Notes: generated by a model from the letters alone, not told the origin. Shown: positions 17,210 through 26,016, counted from the first letter of the stretch. The stretch is 35,984 nt of DNA from an uncultured Prevotellaceae bacterium (GCA_900320585.1 ONSV01000046.1:1-35984), one strand, 5' to 3'. Made by a program: numbers and translations.

Positions 17210-17950
17210 ATGATGACCATGCGAAAAACATTTATTATTGCCATCCTTGCGCTGTGTGCCCTTTCAGTCCACGCACAGGCTTCTATGGAGGACTCCGTCA
17301 CATGGGGAACCGTCTCCAGCCAGCAAATCGATCAAATGATGGCCATGGCAGCCAACGGACATTCCACCTCGCAATATTACCTGGGACGTTGCTTCTTCAA
17401 CGGATTCGGTGTGCAGAAAGACAGGCAAAAGGCTGTGGAGCAATATGAACTGGCGGCAGAGAAAGACCAGTCGATGGCGCTCTACTATTTGGGATTCTGC
17501 AATAAATATGGCTTTGGGGTGGCCAAAAACGCGACAAAGGCCGAACAGTATTTCGGGCGCGCGGTGAAATGGTTTGAGCAAGAGGCCGAGACCGACTCCT
17601 ATGCGGCCTATTACCTGGCAATGTGCTACGCTTTCGGCTTTGGCGTGGATGCCGACCTGCCGAAGAGCCAGGCTCTCTACCAAAAGGCCATCGATATGGG
17701 CAACACACAGGCTATGGTGGCCGTGGCACAAAACTACCAAATAGGGGCAAATGGGACGGCTGACGATGCCAAGGCTGTGGAACTCTTCACCAGGGCGGCA
17801 GAAATGGGAAACCTGCAGGCGCAATACTTCCTTGGAATGTGCTACCTCGATGGCACAGGGGTAAGCCCCAACAAGAATACGGCCATTGAATGGCTGAGCA
17901 AGGCAGCGGAGAAAGGATTGCCTGCAGCCAAAGCACAATTGGGGCAGTAG
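17210..17950 (+). CDS. secreted Sel1-repeat protein
   Basis: A 246-residue exported protein with a signal peptide (hydrophobic core about residues 8-20, cleavage likely after VHAQA) and four to five Sel1-type TPR-like repeats. Repeat signatures are YYLGRCFFNGFGVQKD, YYLGFCNKYGFGVAKN, YYLAMCYAFGFGVDAD and YFLGMCYLDGTGVSPN, each followed by an A-x-x-W/Y/L-F-x-x-A-A helix. Sel1 proteins are usually protein-interaction scaffolds; no enzymatic role is evident. Three Met codons lie within the first four (17210, 17213, 17219), so the start is uncertain by up to three residues. No consensus promoter seen. Confidence 0.88.
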   Translation: MMTMRKTFIIAILALCALSVHAQASMEDSVTWGTVSSQQIDQMMAMAANGHSTSQYYLGRCFFNGFGVQKDRQKAVEQYELAAEKDQSMALYYLGFCNKYGFGVAKNATKAEQYFGRAVKWFEQEAETDSYAAYYLAMCYAFGFGVDADLPKSQALYQKAIDMGNTQAMVAVAQNYQIGANGTADDAKAVELFTRAAEMGNLQAQYFLGMCYLDGTGVSPNKNTAIEWLSKAAEKGLPAAKAQLGQ

Positions 17951-17991
17951 CTGCCCACCATATATTTTGGTGATTGCTTTAATGCATACAT

Positions 17992-18025
17992 AAAAAAATA
18001 CCGTCGAGTCTCACGACCCGACGGT
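17992..18025 (-). terminator. terminator of the Ala-rich lipoprotein gene
   Basis: On the minus strand ACCGTCG (from 18025) pairs with CGACGGT (ending 18000), with inner GGTC/GACT pairing around GTGA, then an AT7 tract. Confidence 0.8.
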
Positions 18026-18048
18026 TGTCTTTTGATTCTGTTCGATGC

Positions 18049-18294
18049 TTATTTAGCAGCCTCAGCAGCAGCGTCAGCAGCAGCCTCAACAGTCTCAGCA
18101 GCTGCAGCAGCAGCGCTATCAACGGTCTCAGCAGCAGCAGCGGCAACGCTATCAACAGCAGCAGCGGCGCTGTCAACAACTTCCTCAACAGCCTCGGTAG
18201 CCTCCTCAACGGGAGCCTCGGGAGCCTTGGTCTCAGTACAAGCAGCGAAAGACAGGGCTGCCATAGCTACGAACATAAATGCTAATTTCTTCAT
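18049..18294 (-). CDS. small Ala-rich lipoprotein
   Basis: An 81-residue predicted lipoprotein. The signal peptide MKKLAFMFVAMAALSFAAC ends in an acylatable Cys at residue 19. The mature part is almost wholly Ala, Val, Glu, Asp and Thr, in degenerate repeats such as VDSAAAAVDSVAAAAAETVDS; the DNA shows matching GCAGCAGC-type repetition. The pattern suggests a long amphipathic helix anchored to a membrane. A -7 box (18344-18351) and a strong terminator flank it, supporting a real monocistronic gene. Function unknown. Repeat number may vary between strains. Confidence 0.8.
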   Translation of the reverse strand: MKKLAFMFVAMAALSFAACTETKAPEAPVEEATEAVEEVVDSAAAAVDSVAAAAAETVDSAAAAAAETVEAAADAAAEAAK

Positions 18295-18343
18295 TTCCTT
18301 TGCTTTTTAATCTGTAAAACTAATGTTGTTTATTAAAACGCTG

Positions 18344-18351
18344 CAAAGTTA
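18344..18351 (-). promoter_or_regulatory. -7 box for the Ala-rich lipoprotein gene
   Basis: Minus-strand TAACTTTG about 50 bp before the ATG. A TTTG lies 16 bp further upstream, which is shorter than normal spacing. Confidence 0.5.
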
Positions 18352-18528
18352 TATATTATTTTCGATACAAAAATATTTTTTTCTGGTTTTTTTTCGAGGG
18401 TTTTTGTAACTTTTTTGCAACTAATTGATAATCAGCGATTTTCGTTTTGTTAATTAAGGTTAATTTTGTTGTGCTCCCACACAATTTCAACAAAATAGGG
18501 TCAAAAATGCAAAACTGGCCCAAAAAAT

Positions 18529-18560
18529 ATTGTAGGTGTCGATTATTAATCGTAATTTTG
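18529..18560 (+). promoter_or_regulatory. promoter for mtaB
   Basis: ATTG (18529-18532), 20-bp spacer, TAATTTTG (18553-18560). The -7 box is a full match and the -33 box has one mismatch. Its place supports the mtaB start at 18632 and rules out an in-frame Met at 18536. Confidence 0.65.
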
Positions 18561-18631
18561 CATATCCACCTGTTTGGTGTGACTTGTTTGGTGAAAACGA
18601 GGTGCTGCAGGTGGCTTTTCAACGATTGACA

Positions 18632-19990
18632 ATGATTGATTATTCTGCTTTTCAAGGCAAGAAGGCTGCATACTATACTTTGGGATGCAAGCTCAATTTC
18701 TCAGAAACGTCTACCTTCGCACGTTTGTTGGCCCAGACGGGTATCATCGAGGCGAAGGAGGGCGAAGTGGCCGACTTGTGCCTGATCAATACCTGCTCGG
18801 TGACCGATGTGGCCGACCATAAATGCCGCCAGGCCATTCACCGGATGGTGAGAAAGCATCCGGGCGCGTTTGTCGTAGTGACAGGCTGCTATGCACAGCT
18901 CGAGCCCGAGAGAGTGAGTGCTATCGAGGGAGTCGACCTGGTGCTCGGGTCAAATGAGAAGGCCACATTGGTTGATTTCCTCTCCAATGCCTGGACCGGA
19001 GAGGCCAAAACAGCGTCGCTCCATCAGCATTTCACGGTGAAGACCAAGGAAATCAAGTCGTTCGCTCCCAGTTGCTCGAGAGGCAACCGCACGCGGTTTT
19101 TCTTGAAAGTACAGGATGGGTGCGACTATTTCTGTACCTATTGCACCATTCCCTATGCCCGTGGATTCAGCCGGTCGCCCTCTATCGAGTCGCTCGTCAT
19201 GCAGGCAAGGAATGCTGCCGCCGAGGGGGGCAAGGAGATTGTGCTGACAGGAGTGAATATCGGTGATTTCGGAAAGAACACAGGTGAGTCGTTCCTCGAC
19301 CTCGTGCGTGCACTCGACCAGGTGGAAGGCATCGAGCGGTTCCGCATCAGTAGCCTTGAGCCCGATCTCATCTCCAACGACCTCATCCGTTTCTGCGCGC
19401 AGAGCAGGGCATTCATGCCCCATTTCCACATCCCATTGCAGAGTGGCAGCGATGAGGTGCTCCGACTCATGCACCGACGCTACGACACTGGATTGTTCGC
19501 GAGGAAAATCCAGCTCATCAAGGAGCTCTTGCCCGATGCCTTCATAGGTGTGGACGTGATTGTGGGCATGAGGGGCGAGACGCCTGAGTATTTCGAGCAA
19601 ACCTATAATTTCCTGGCCTCGCTGGATATCACTCAACTTCATGTTTTCCCATATTCCGAACGGCCGGGAACGGCTGCCCTGAAAATCACCCCCGTGGTGG
19701 ATGAACCTACCAAAAGACAACGGTCGGCAAGACTTCTGGCACTTTCCGAGGAGAAAACCATCGGCTTCTATGAGAAATACATCGGCACTACACAGGTGGC
19801 GTTGATGGAGAAGGCCAAGAGGGGTAGGGTGATGCATGGATTCACACCTAATTATATAAGGGTGGAGTTGCCTGCCTCGCAGGCCCGGACCGAACTCGAC
19901 AACCAGTTGGTGAGGACACGCCTCCTGGGATTCAACCACGACAAGTCGGCGTTGGTCGCGCAAATCGATGGAGGAGAAGTAGATGGATAA
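18632..19990 (+). CDS. mtaB: tRNA t6A37 methylthiotransferase MtaB
   Basis: 452 residues from 18632. A radical-SAM methylthiotransferase that converts t6A37 to ms2t6A37 in tRNA. The N-terminal UPF0004 domain carries the auxiliary 4Fe-4S cysteines C19 (YTLGCKLN), C55 (INTCSVTD) and C86 (VTGCYAQ). The radical-SAM CxxxCxxC is C164, C168, C171 in QDGCDYFCTYCTIPYARG. A C-terminal TRAM-like region follows. The GCKLN and YARG forms favour MtaB over MiaB or RimO. Its substrate is made by the TsaE pathway, whose ATPase gene is also in this window. The stop overlaps the next gene by 8 bp. Confidence 0.93.
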   Translation: MIDYSAFQGKKAAYYTLGCKLNFSETSTFARLLAQTGIIEAKEGEVADLCLINTCSVTDVADHKCRQAIHRMVRKHPGAFVVVTGCYAQLEPERVSAIEGVDLVLGSNEKATLVDFLSNAWTGEAKTASLHQHFTVKTKEIKSFAPSCSRGNRTRFFLKVQDGCDYFCTYCTIPYARGFSRSPSIESLVMQARNAAAEGGKEIVLTGVNIGDFGKNTGESFLDLVRALDQVEGIERFRISSLEPDLISNDLIRFCAQSRAFMPHFHIPLQSGSDEVLRLMHRRYDTGLFARKIQLIKELLPDAFIGVDVIVGMRGETPEYFEQTYNFLASLDITQLHVFPYSERPGTAALKITPVVDEPTKRQRSARLLALSEEKTIGFYEKYIGTTQVALMEKAKRGRVMHGFTPNYIRVELPASQARTELDNQLVRTRLLGFNHDKSALVAQIDGGEVDG

Positions 19991-21008
19991 GGTGGCCGTG
20001 GTGATACTCAACTGGAATGGGGTGGGCATGATGGAGAAATATCTCTCCAAAGTGGTCAGACTCTCGGAGGAGGCTTCGGTCGTCGTGGCCGACAATGCGT
20101 CTACCGACCGGTCGGTTTCTTATCTGCAAGCCAATCACCCCAAGGTGAGAGTCATCAAGCTCGACAGGAACTGGGGGTTCGCCGAAGGTTACAACCGGGC
20201 CCTGCGACTGGTGAATGCCGAATACTATGTGCTGCTCAATTCGGATGTAGATGTCACACCCCATTGGCTGGCACCGCTGGTTCGCTTCATGGACCAGCAT
20301 CCCGATGCCGCGGCATGCCAGCCAAAATTGTTGGCCGTGGCCAACCACCATGCTTTTGAGTATGCTGGTGGAGCAGGAGGATTCGTCGATGCCTTGGGCT
20401 ATCCCTTCTGCCGTGGCAGGATTTTCGACACGGTAGAGGACGACCGGGGGCAATACGATACCACGAAGGAAGTGATGTGGGCCACCGGTGCCTGTATGAT
20501 GGTCAGGGCATCCGACTTCCATCAATGTGGTGGCTTCGACCCTCGCTTCTTTGCCCACAACGAGGAAATCGACTTGTGCTGGCGTCTGCGTACCCGGGGA
20601 AGGAAAGTGTATTGCGTCACCGAGAGTCACGTCTACCATGTGGGGGGTGGCACACTGCCCAAGGGCAATCCGAGAAAGACTTACCTCAATTTCCGCAACA
20701 ACCTTACGATGCTCTATAAAATCTTGCCTTCCAACCAGTTGCGGAAGGTGATGTGGTGGAGATGGTTGCTTGATTATGTGGCGGCTTATCAAACGTTGCT
20801 TCGCGGAAATGTGGGCGATTTCAAGGCCATCTACAAGGCAAGGCACGACTTTAGGAAGTGGAGACATTCTTTTGATGATGAACGAAGGAAAATCCAACAG
20901 CAGCGGGTGTCGCCAGAAGCCGGACGATTGGCCCCGTTCGCTATCCTATGGCAATATTATGTCCGCCGACATGTTCACTTCGACCAATTGCCCCCGATAG
21001 GGGAGTAG
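19983..21008 (+). CDS. family 2 glycosyltransferase (rhamnosyltransferase-like)
   Basis: A 341-residue GT-A fold enzyme. Motifs: VVILNWNG at residues 6-13, VVADNASTDRS at 34-44, LDRNWGFAEGYN for nucleotide-sugar binding, LLNSDVD (84-90) as the DxD-like metal site, WATGACMMVRA, GGFDPRFFAHNEEIDLCWR with the likely catalytic acidic residues, and a basic C-terminal region with weakly hydrophobic stretches. The form resembles WbbL-like rhamnosyltransferases, but the sugar cannot be assigned. It overlaps mtaB by 8 bp and is therefore co-translated with a tRNA-modification enzyme, a pairing with no obvious pathway link. Confidence 0.9.
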   Translation: MDKVAVVILNWNGVGMMEKYLSKVVRLSEEASVVVADNASTDRSVSYLQANHPKVRVIKLDRNWGFAEGYNRALRLVNAEYYVLLNSDVDVTPHWLAPLVRFMDQHPDAAACQPKLLAVANHHAFEYAGGAGGFVDALGYPFCRGRIFDTVEDDRGQYDTTKEVMWATGACMMVRASDFHQCGGFDPRFFAHNEEIDLCWRLRTRGRKVYCVTESHVYHVGGGTLPKGNPRKTYLNFRNNLTMLYKILPSNQLRKVMWWRWLLDYVAAYQTLLRGNVGDFKAIYKARHDFRKWRHSFDDERRKIQQQRVSPEAGRLAPFAILWQYYVRRHVHFDQLPPIGE

Positions 21009-21064
21009 AAAACATCATGGGCTATCCCGAGGGCCGGAATTGCAGCACTAAGATAAGTGAAATA

Positions 21065-21121
21065 ACTATCATTATAAAATCCTGAGCTACAAACAGTTGC
21101 TCAGGATTTTATAATGATAGT
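21065..21121. terminator. perfect 23-bp inverted repeat, likely bidirectional terminator
   Basis: ACTATCATTATAAAATCCTGAGC (21065-21087) is exactly complementary to 21099-21121, with an 11-nt loop. It lies between the convergent glycosyltransferase and phosphatase genes. The AATCC/GGATT core with flanking A/T tracts would work in either direction. It is unusually long and perfect. Confidence 0.7.
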
Positions 21122-21178
21122 AAGTCTAAAGTGCCGCGGAATCCAGGGCTATTCAGGAATACAAACTATAGCACAAAC

Positions 21179-22648
21179 TTATTTCCAGACCTCCTGTATG
21201 GCGTCGCCAATGCAGCAGTCGGGCATCTGGATGTGCAGCATCGCGCAAACAGTGGCGGCAATGTCGACCATGCGGGTGGGGGTGCTGGTGCTGCCCTGCC
21301 GCACATTCCAACCCAAGAACACCAACGGAATGTGTGAGTCGTCGGGATTCCATGTGCCATGCGATGTGCCTACGTAGTCCTTGCTCACCCTGCCATGCTG
21401 ATGGCTGCCCTTCAGCACCACCATGATGTCACCGCTCCGCTCGCGGTTGTAGCCGTTGATGATGCGAGTGGTGGCGTTCACGTTCTCATAGTCTACCACA
21501 TAGACAAACTGATGGTCGCTACGGAGGATGTTCAGGGCCTCTTGTTTCACGGCGGCAAAGTCAAGACCATTCTTCGCAATCATGTCGTGGTCGAGATAGA
21601 TACGGCAGTCCATCATCGCCTTGACGTATTTGCCCACAGCGCCAAACTTCTTCGACAGGCCATTTTCCAACATCGTGGAGGTGGGGCTGTAGTCCCATCC
21701 GCCTCCCGGAAGCTTGTGCTCGTTCATGAAGTTGCCATTGTGCACTGCACCATGGTCGGCGGTGAGGAACAGCAGGTAGTTGCCATGACCTACCTTCTGG
21801 TCAAGAACGCGCAGGAACCTGCCAATGCATTTGTCCAACTCCTTGTAGGCAGCCCAGTTCTCCTTCCCACGGGTGCCGGTGGCATGGCCGATGGCGTCGG
21901 TCGAGGATATGCTGATGGCAAGCAGGTCGGTCACGTCGTCCTTGCCCATCTGCTCTTTTGCCAAGACTTCCTCTGCCAGCTTGAAGGTGAAGGTGATGCC
22001 GTCGGGATTGTTCCTGATGTCGAAATCGGGGGCGGTGTGGTTGGCCTTGTTGAATGTTTCCATCCAGCTGGGCAACTTGTCCATGTAGTAGCTGCTCGTG
22101 ATGAAGTGGCCTGCCTTGGTATCCCACCAGTAGGCGGCATCGGCGGCATGGCCGGCAGGAAGTATGGAGGCCCGGTCTTTCAAGGCCACGCCAATGACCT
22201 TGGCCTTGAAGTCGGTGGCAATCTTCAACTGGTCGCCAATGGTGTTGGCAATGAGGTTGCGCGGAGAGCATTGGCCGGCACGGTTGGATATGTTGCTGCC
22301 CACGGCATGTACGGTGGTGTCGGTCACACTGGTCACGTTTTTGCCGTTGAGGAAGAAATTGTTGCCCGCAATGCCCGTAAATGCGGGTACCGAACCCGTG
22401 TATACGCTCGAATGGCCAATGGCGGTCACGGTGGGAACGTGGGTGATCATCGTGTTCTCGCAGCTGAATCCTTCGGAGAGCAGGCGCTTCAATCCGTCGT
22501 CGCCATATTTCTCATTGTAATAATACAGGTAGTCCCAACGCATCTGGTCTACCATGAGGCCCACTACAAGTTTTGGGCGTGCTATGCCCTTACCCCATGA
22601 CAGGGTTACAAGAAGAAGCATGGCGAATGTTAAAATAAATCTTTTCAT
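21179..22648 (-). CDS. PafA-like alkaline phosphatase-superfamily protein
   Basis: 489 residues from Met 22648, chosen because it directly precedes a signal peptide (MKRFILTFAMLLLVTLSWG). Metal and nucleophile motifs of the alkaline phosphatase superfamily appear in order: GLMVDQMRWDYL (Asp), HVPTVTAIGH (Thr nucleophile), ISSTDAIGHATG (Asp, His), LTADHGAVHN (Asp-His) and GTSHGTWNPDD (His). This matches PafA-type periplasmic phosphatases, which release phosphate from many monoesters without phosphate repression in studied Bacteroidota. It has its own consensus promoter and shares a terminator region with the glycosyltransferase. Confidence 0.9.
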   Translation of the reverse strand: MKRFILTFAMLLLVTLSWGKGIARPKLVVGLMVDQMRWDYLYYYNEKYGDDGLKRLLSEGFSCENTMITHVPTVTAIGHSSVYTGSVPAFTGIAGNNFFLNGKNVTSVTDTTVHAVGSNISNRAGQCSPRNLIANTIGDQLKIATDFKAKVIGVALKDRASILPAGHAADAAYWWDTKAGHFITSSYYMDKLPSWMETFNKANHTAPDFDIRNNPDGITFTFKLAEEVLAKEQMGKDDVTDLLAISISSTDAIGHATGTRGKENWAAYKELDKCIGRFLRVLDQKVGHGNYLLFLTADHGAVHNGNFMNEHKLPGGGWDYSPTSTMLENGLSKKFGAVGKYVKAMMDCRIYLDHDMIAKNGLDFAAVKQEALNILRSDHQFVYVVDYENVNATTRIINGYNRERSGDIMVVLKGSHQHGRVSKDYVGTSHGTWNPDDSHIPLVFLGWNVRQGSTSTPTRMVDIAATVCAMLHIQMPDCCIGDAIQEVWK

Positions 22649-22695
22649 ATTGTTGGTGATTAGTAGCATGATACTTGCTTAATGGTTTCCAATTA

Positions 22696-22727
22696 CAAAA
22701 TTAGGACATTTTATTCAAATTTCCAAA
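22696..22727 (-). promoter_or_regulatory. promoter for the PafA-like gene
   Basis: Minus-strand TTTG (22724-22727), 20-bp spacer, TAATTTTG (22696-22703): full consensus, about 47 bp before the chosen ATG. Confidence 0.7.
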
Positions 22728-22842
22728 TTTTTCTTATGGCGTTTGTTCCTTCCTCGTCATTGGCCACATCATTGACCTCATTGGTGTTTTTTACCTAAAA
22801 ATTATTTTTTTTTCAATATTAATTGAATTTTCACCCTCCATT

Positions 22843-22874
22843 CTTGGAAGTATCGCAAAAAAATACTATTTTTG
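22843..22874 (+). promoter_or_regulatory. orphan plus-strand promoter
   Basis: CTTG (22843-22846), 20-bp spacer, TATTTTTG (22867-22874). No plus-strand gene follows; a transcript from here would run about 430 nt to the hairpin at 23250-23307. It includes a 37-codon hydrophobic frame starting at 23024, which is antisense to the 47-codon minus-strand frame. Confidence 0.45.
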
Positions 22875-23006
22875 CCACATAATTGATTGAGGAAAATACA
22901 TAATCTATCATTTTACATCGTAAAGGCACTCCATTCCAGGATTCGTGCGACCAATTTGTCGTGTATGTAGCGGCAGATTCCGTCTTAGATAGGTCTGGTG
23001 GCCATA

Positions 23007-23150
23007 TTAGGTGTTGGTGAGTGGATGATGTTCATTCACAGGGTAGATGTTTGCCCGTTTGCTATGAGGTGCTTCCGGCACTTTGTACTGTGGCTTTTCC
23101 TCATCCTCCTCGAAAGGGGAGCTGACATACGGATTTAGATTTTTTTTCAT
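23007..23150 (-). CDS. possible 47-residue small protein
   Basis: An ATG-to-TAA frame of 47 codons beginning MKKNLNPYVSSPFEEDEEKP and ending NEHHPLTNT. It is charged and soluble, with no membrane segment. Codon choice and local base composition look more like coding sequence than the AT-rich flanks. I recognise no family and see no consensus promoter on this strand; the nearest CAAAGATT has one mismatch to a -7 box. It could instead be the surviving start of a decayed gene. Confidence 0.35.
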   Translation of the reverse strand: MKKNLNPYVSSPFEEDEEKPQYKVPEAPHSKRANIYPVNEHHPLTNT

Positions 23151-23249
23151 AGATAAATTCATTAATGTAATGCAACAGGATAATTGAGTGTTAGTTTCAG
23201 GGTAAATTTTAAGTATTAGAATATTTTCAATGCTGATCTTTTAATTCTG

Positions 23250-23307
23250 TGACACCCAAAGATTCCCCACGCCGTGAGGCGAGGGAATTGGCGGGGGTCA
23301 TTTTTTT
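23250..23307 (+). terminator. structured plus-strand hairpin with T7 tail
   Basis: An inner imperfect stem (ATTCCCcacGCC-GTGA-GGCgaGGGAAT) is enclosed by TGACaCCC/GGGGTCA and followed by seven T. Reads as an intrinsic terminator or the 3' end of a small RNA, although no plus-strand gene precedes it. Confidence 0.45.
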
Positions 23308-23322
23308 GTGCTTTTTGCCAAA

Positions 23323-23353
23323 GGCAAAAAAGCCCTCCCGTGATGGGGAGGGC
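23323..23353 (-). terminator. terminator of the 23383 gene
   Basis: GCCCTCCC (23332-23339) pairs with GGGAGGGC (23346-23353). Read on the minus strand it is followed by TTTTTTG. A second small hairpin (GCCAAAGGC) abuts it. Confidence 0.85.
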
Positions 23354-23382
23354 ATATTCAATTCTCAGAAGTGGGGTATGGC

Positions 23383-24327
23383 TTATTTGCTCTCTTTTAG
23401 CGTCGATTTCGAAACCATTTCAGTCTTGCTCCCCATGACATCAATAGTCATGGTCGATTCCATCGACTGCAACCATCCGTTCTTCTTGAACACGAATGTG
23501 GATTGGCCCTTGCCGTCAATCTTAATCATACCACTCTCAAGCATTTGGTCGATCTGGGGTTTCATGGCCTCTATCTGGTCTTCGGGCATCTTGTCTCCAA
23601 GTTGTTTGTAGAGCATGGCTTTCAGGTCTTCATTTGACATGGTCACAACTGTTGTGCTGTTGATGGTGCAAATGTCCGAGTTCTTGGGAGCAGACACCAC
23701 ATAGGTGTTCTTGGCTTTCATGCCTTCTACCTCGACATCCTCCATCATACCGGTGGAGATGGTCTTCCCGTAAAAGTCGAAGAGTTTGCCGTTGATGGTC
23801 GAAATCATCTTTTCCTCCGACATTTGCGAGTCAAAAACCATCTTGAGTGCATCATTGGTGATGGCCCTGCCTTCACCACCCTCGGTGGGAAGATTCTTAA
23901 TCAGTTCTTCGGCTTTCTTGGTGAACTCGGTCTTCAGCTCATCGTAGTTCTTGATGGCCAATATCTTCAGGTCCTTGTCTGTCGAGAGGACAAATTTTTT
24001 GCCCACCCAACTCTTAAAGAAATCGGAGATCAATTTCGATTCGGTTTCTGCTTCAGAGAGATTGAGGAAATCACCTTCAATATTGAGTGTGGTGGCCTCT
24101 ATCGTATAACCTTCGGGGAGCACCTCGGTCACTAAATACTTCACTTCGGATGTAGATGTCGATTTGATGGGAGCTGTGCCAAGAGGGGTGCCGATAGTGG
24201 CCTCGTTGGTGGTGAGATATGTAGCAAAGCTGCCTTTGGCAAATTTTGCCGATATCTTTGTCGACATCTGTGCCATGACGCCAATGCTCATCAGCATGCA
24301 TACAATGCACAATACGGTTTTCTTCAT
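23383..24327 (-). CDS. secreted protein of unknown function
   Basis: A 314-residue exported protein, 30 bp after a strong hairpin on its 3' side. The signal peptide MKKTVLCIVCMLMSIGVMAQ is cleaved most likely after the final Ala-Gln region. The mature part alternates beta-rich segments (TTLNIEGDFLNLSE, STFVFKKNGWLQSMESTMTI) with a helical Lys/Glu-rich middle and a MSNEDLKAMLYKQLGDKMPEDQ helix. The tail FVFKKNGWLQSMESTMTIDV, with a final strand of small residues, recalls DUF6263-type exported proteins of Bacteroidota, but I am not sure of the family. No catalytic motif found. Confidence 0.8.
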   Translation of the reverse strand: MKKTVLCIVCMLMSIGVMAQMSTKISAKFAKGSFATYLTTNEATIGTPLGTAPIKSTSTSEVKYLVTEVLPEGYTIEATTLNIEGDFLNLSEAETESKLISDFFKSWVGKKFVLSTDKDLKILAIKNYDELKTEFTKKAEELIKNLPTEGGEGRAITNDALKMVFDSQMSEEKMISTINGKLFDFYGKTISTGMMEDVEVEGMKAKNTYVVSAPKNSDICTINSTTVVTMSNEDLKAMLYKQLGDKMPEDQIEAMKPQIDQMLESGMIKIDGKGQSTFVFKKNGWLQSMESTMTIDVMGSKTEMVSKSTLKESK

Positions 24328-24464
24328 AAATAGTTGATTTTAGTTTTAATGATATAATAAGTTTTTTATTCGCTCAAATTCTTGTAGTTTAGAAGTTGCA
24401 GGAGTGCAGACAATAGCCCGAAATGCACCTCGCTGGGCTCAATGGTTGTTTGCTGTGGTAGTGT

Positions 24465-24496
24465 CTGAACTCCTGAACTCCTGAACTCCTGAACTT
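24465..24496. repeat. four tandem copies of an 8-bp unit
   Basis: CTGAACTC is repeated four times with the last base of copy 4 changed. It ends 8 bp before the proS stop codon, in the proS 3' region, and could vary by slippage. No coding role. Confidence 0.85.
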
Positions 24497-24503
24497 CTTT
24501 AAA

Positions 24504-25985
24504 TTAATAACTTCTTGCGATGATCACGCGGGCCACGGCGGGCTTGCCACTCACCATGTCCACACCCGGTGTCTGCTCCACACCGAAGGGCACGCAGCGG
24601 ATGGTGGCCTGAGTCTCTTCCTTGATCTTGGCCTCGGTCTCTGCGGTGCCATCCCAATGGCAGAGGAAGAAACCACCGTCTTTCACGCGCTCCTTGAACT
24701 CCTCGTAGTTGTCGCATTCGTAGATGCGGCTGTCGCGCCATTTACGGGCCTTCTCGAGCAGGTTCACCTGAATCTCGTCGAGCAGCTGCTTCACGTGCTC
24801 CACGATACCGTCGAGCGCATAGGTCTCTTTCTCCAGCGTGTCGCGGCGCATCACCTCGATGGTGCCGTTCTCCAAGTCGCGGCCACCCATCACTAAGCGT
24901 ACGGGCACGCCTTTCAGCTCGTAGTCGGCAAACTTGAAGCCTGGACGCTTGTTGTCGGAGTCGTCGTATTTCACGCTGATGCCGGCAGCCTTCAGCTCGT
25001 CGATGATGGGCTGCAGGCGCTCGCTGATGGCGGCCAGCTGGTCGTTGCCCTTCGTGATGGGCACAATCACCACCTGGATGGGGGCGAGGCGCGGAGGAAG
25101 AACAAGGCCATTGTCATCCGAATGGGTCATGATGAGGGCACCAATCAGACGGGTCGACACACCCCATGAGGTGGCCCACACATACTCGGGCTTGTTCTCC
25201 TTGTTCAGATAGGTCACGTCAAAAGCCTTGGCGAAGTTCTGGCCCAGGAAATGAGAGGTGCCGCTCTGCAGGGCCTTGCCGTCCTGCATCATAGCCTCGA
25301 TGGTATAGGTGTCGAGTGCGCCGGCAAAGCGCTCTGTCTCGCTCTTCACGCCTTGTACCACGGGTACGGCCATCCACTCCTCGGCAAACTTGGCGTAGAC
25401 GGTAAGCATCTTGCGGGCCTCGTCCTCGGCTTCCTCGCGGGTGGCATGGGCCGTATGCCCCTCTTGCCACAGGAATTCGGAAGTGCGGAGGAAGGGACGG
25501 GTGCGCATCTCCCAGCGCATCACGTTGCACCACTGGTTGCACATCAGAGGCAGGTCGCGCCACGAATGAATCCAATTCTTGTATGTGTTCCAGATGATGG
25601 TCTCGGAAGTGGGACGGACAATCAGCTCCTCTTCCAATTTGGCAGTTGGGTCAACCTCCACGCCACTCTTGTCGGCCTTGGCACGAAGGCGGTAATGGGT
25701 CACCACGGCGCACTCCTTGGCAAAGCCCTCCACATGCTCGGCCTCGCGAGAGAGGAATGACTTTGGTATCAGAAGGGGGAAATAGGCGTTCTGGGCACCT
25801 GTCTCCTTGAACATCTTGTCGAGCTGCGATTGCATCTTCTCCCAAATGGCGTAGCCATAGGGTTTGATCACCATGCATCCGCGAACAGCCGACTGCTCGG
25901 CCAGGTCGGCTTTTACTACTAAATCGTTGAACCACTGGCTGTAGTTGTCAGCTCTCTTGGTCAAATCTTTCAATTCTTTTGCCAT
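24504..25985 (-). CDS. proS: prolyl-tRNA synthetase, archaeal/eukaryotic-like type
   Basis: 493 residues from MAKELKDLT at 25985. It charges tRNA-Pro. Class II motifs are visible: the motif 2 region [25 protein letters not shown] in pieces around residues 150-180, [14 protein letters not shown], and the motif 3 region with its Arg in [15 protein letters not shown]. The anticodon-binding domain starts at PIQVVIVPI. The short form without an editing insertion, with a C-terminal tail ending in Tyr, is the archaeal-type ProS common in Bacteroidota. The longer upstream in-frame Met was rejected because a consensus promoter lies inside the extension. Confidence 0.95.
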   Translation of the reverse strand: MAKELKDLTKRADNYSQWFNDLVVKADLAEQSAVRGCMVIKPYGYAIWEKMQSQLDKMFKETGAQNAYFPLLIPKSFLSREAEHVEGFAKECAVVTHYRLRAKADKSGVEVDPTAKLEEELIVRPTSETIIWNTYKNWIHSWRDLPLMCNQWCNVMRWEMRTRPFLRTSEFLWQEGHTAHATREEAEDEARKMLTVYAKFAEEWMAVPVVQGVKSETERFAGALDTYTIEAMMQDGKALQSGTSHFLGQNFAKAFDVTYLNKENKPEYVWATSWGVSTRLIGALIMTHSDDNGLVLPPRLAPIQVVIVPITKGNDQLAAISERLQPIIDELKAAGISVKYDDSDNKRPGFKFADYELKGVPVRLVMGGRDLENGTIEVMRRDTLEKETYALDGIVEHVKQLLDEIQVNLLEKARKWRDSRIYECDNYEEFKERVKDGGFFLCHWDGTAETEAKIKEETQATIRCVPFGVEQTPGVDMVSGKPAVARVIIARSY

Positions 25986-26016
25986 CGTAAATCTATGGGT
26001 TTTAAGTTTCTGCCTG

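Larger units (their letters stand above)
22728..23382. other. 650-bp intergenic stretch with structured and possibly decayed sequence
   Basis: No gene longer than about 50 codons is seen. The flanks are very AT-rich, while 22920-23150 is richer in G and C and looks coding on the minus strand. A 47-codon frame (23007-23150) is followed one base later by ATG at 23005, whose frame reads MATRPI, a stop, then DGICRYIHDKLVARILEWSA up to a stop at 22913; this may be a broken second small gene. A plus-strand consensus promoter (22843-22874) and a structured terminator (23250-23307) bracket the same region. The sequence may be a small-RNA locus or a gene remnant. Confidence 0.4.

Noticed and set aside
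23024-23137. 37-codon hydrophobic plus-strand frame as a type I toxin
   Set aside because: It is antisense to a better-looking charged frame, has no start context, and no matching antitoxin RNA can be shown; kept only as a remark on the intergenic region.
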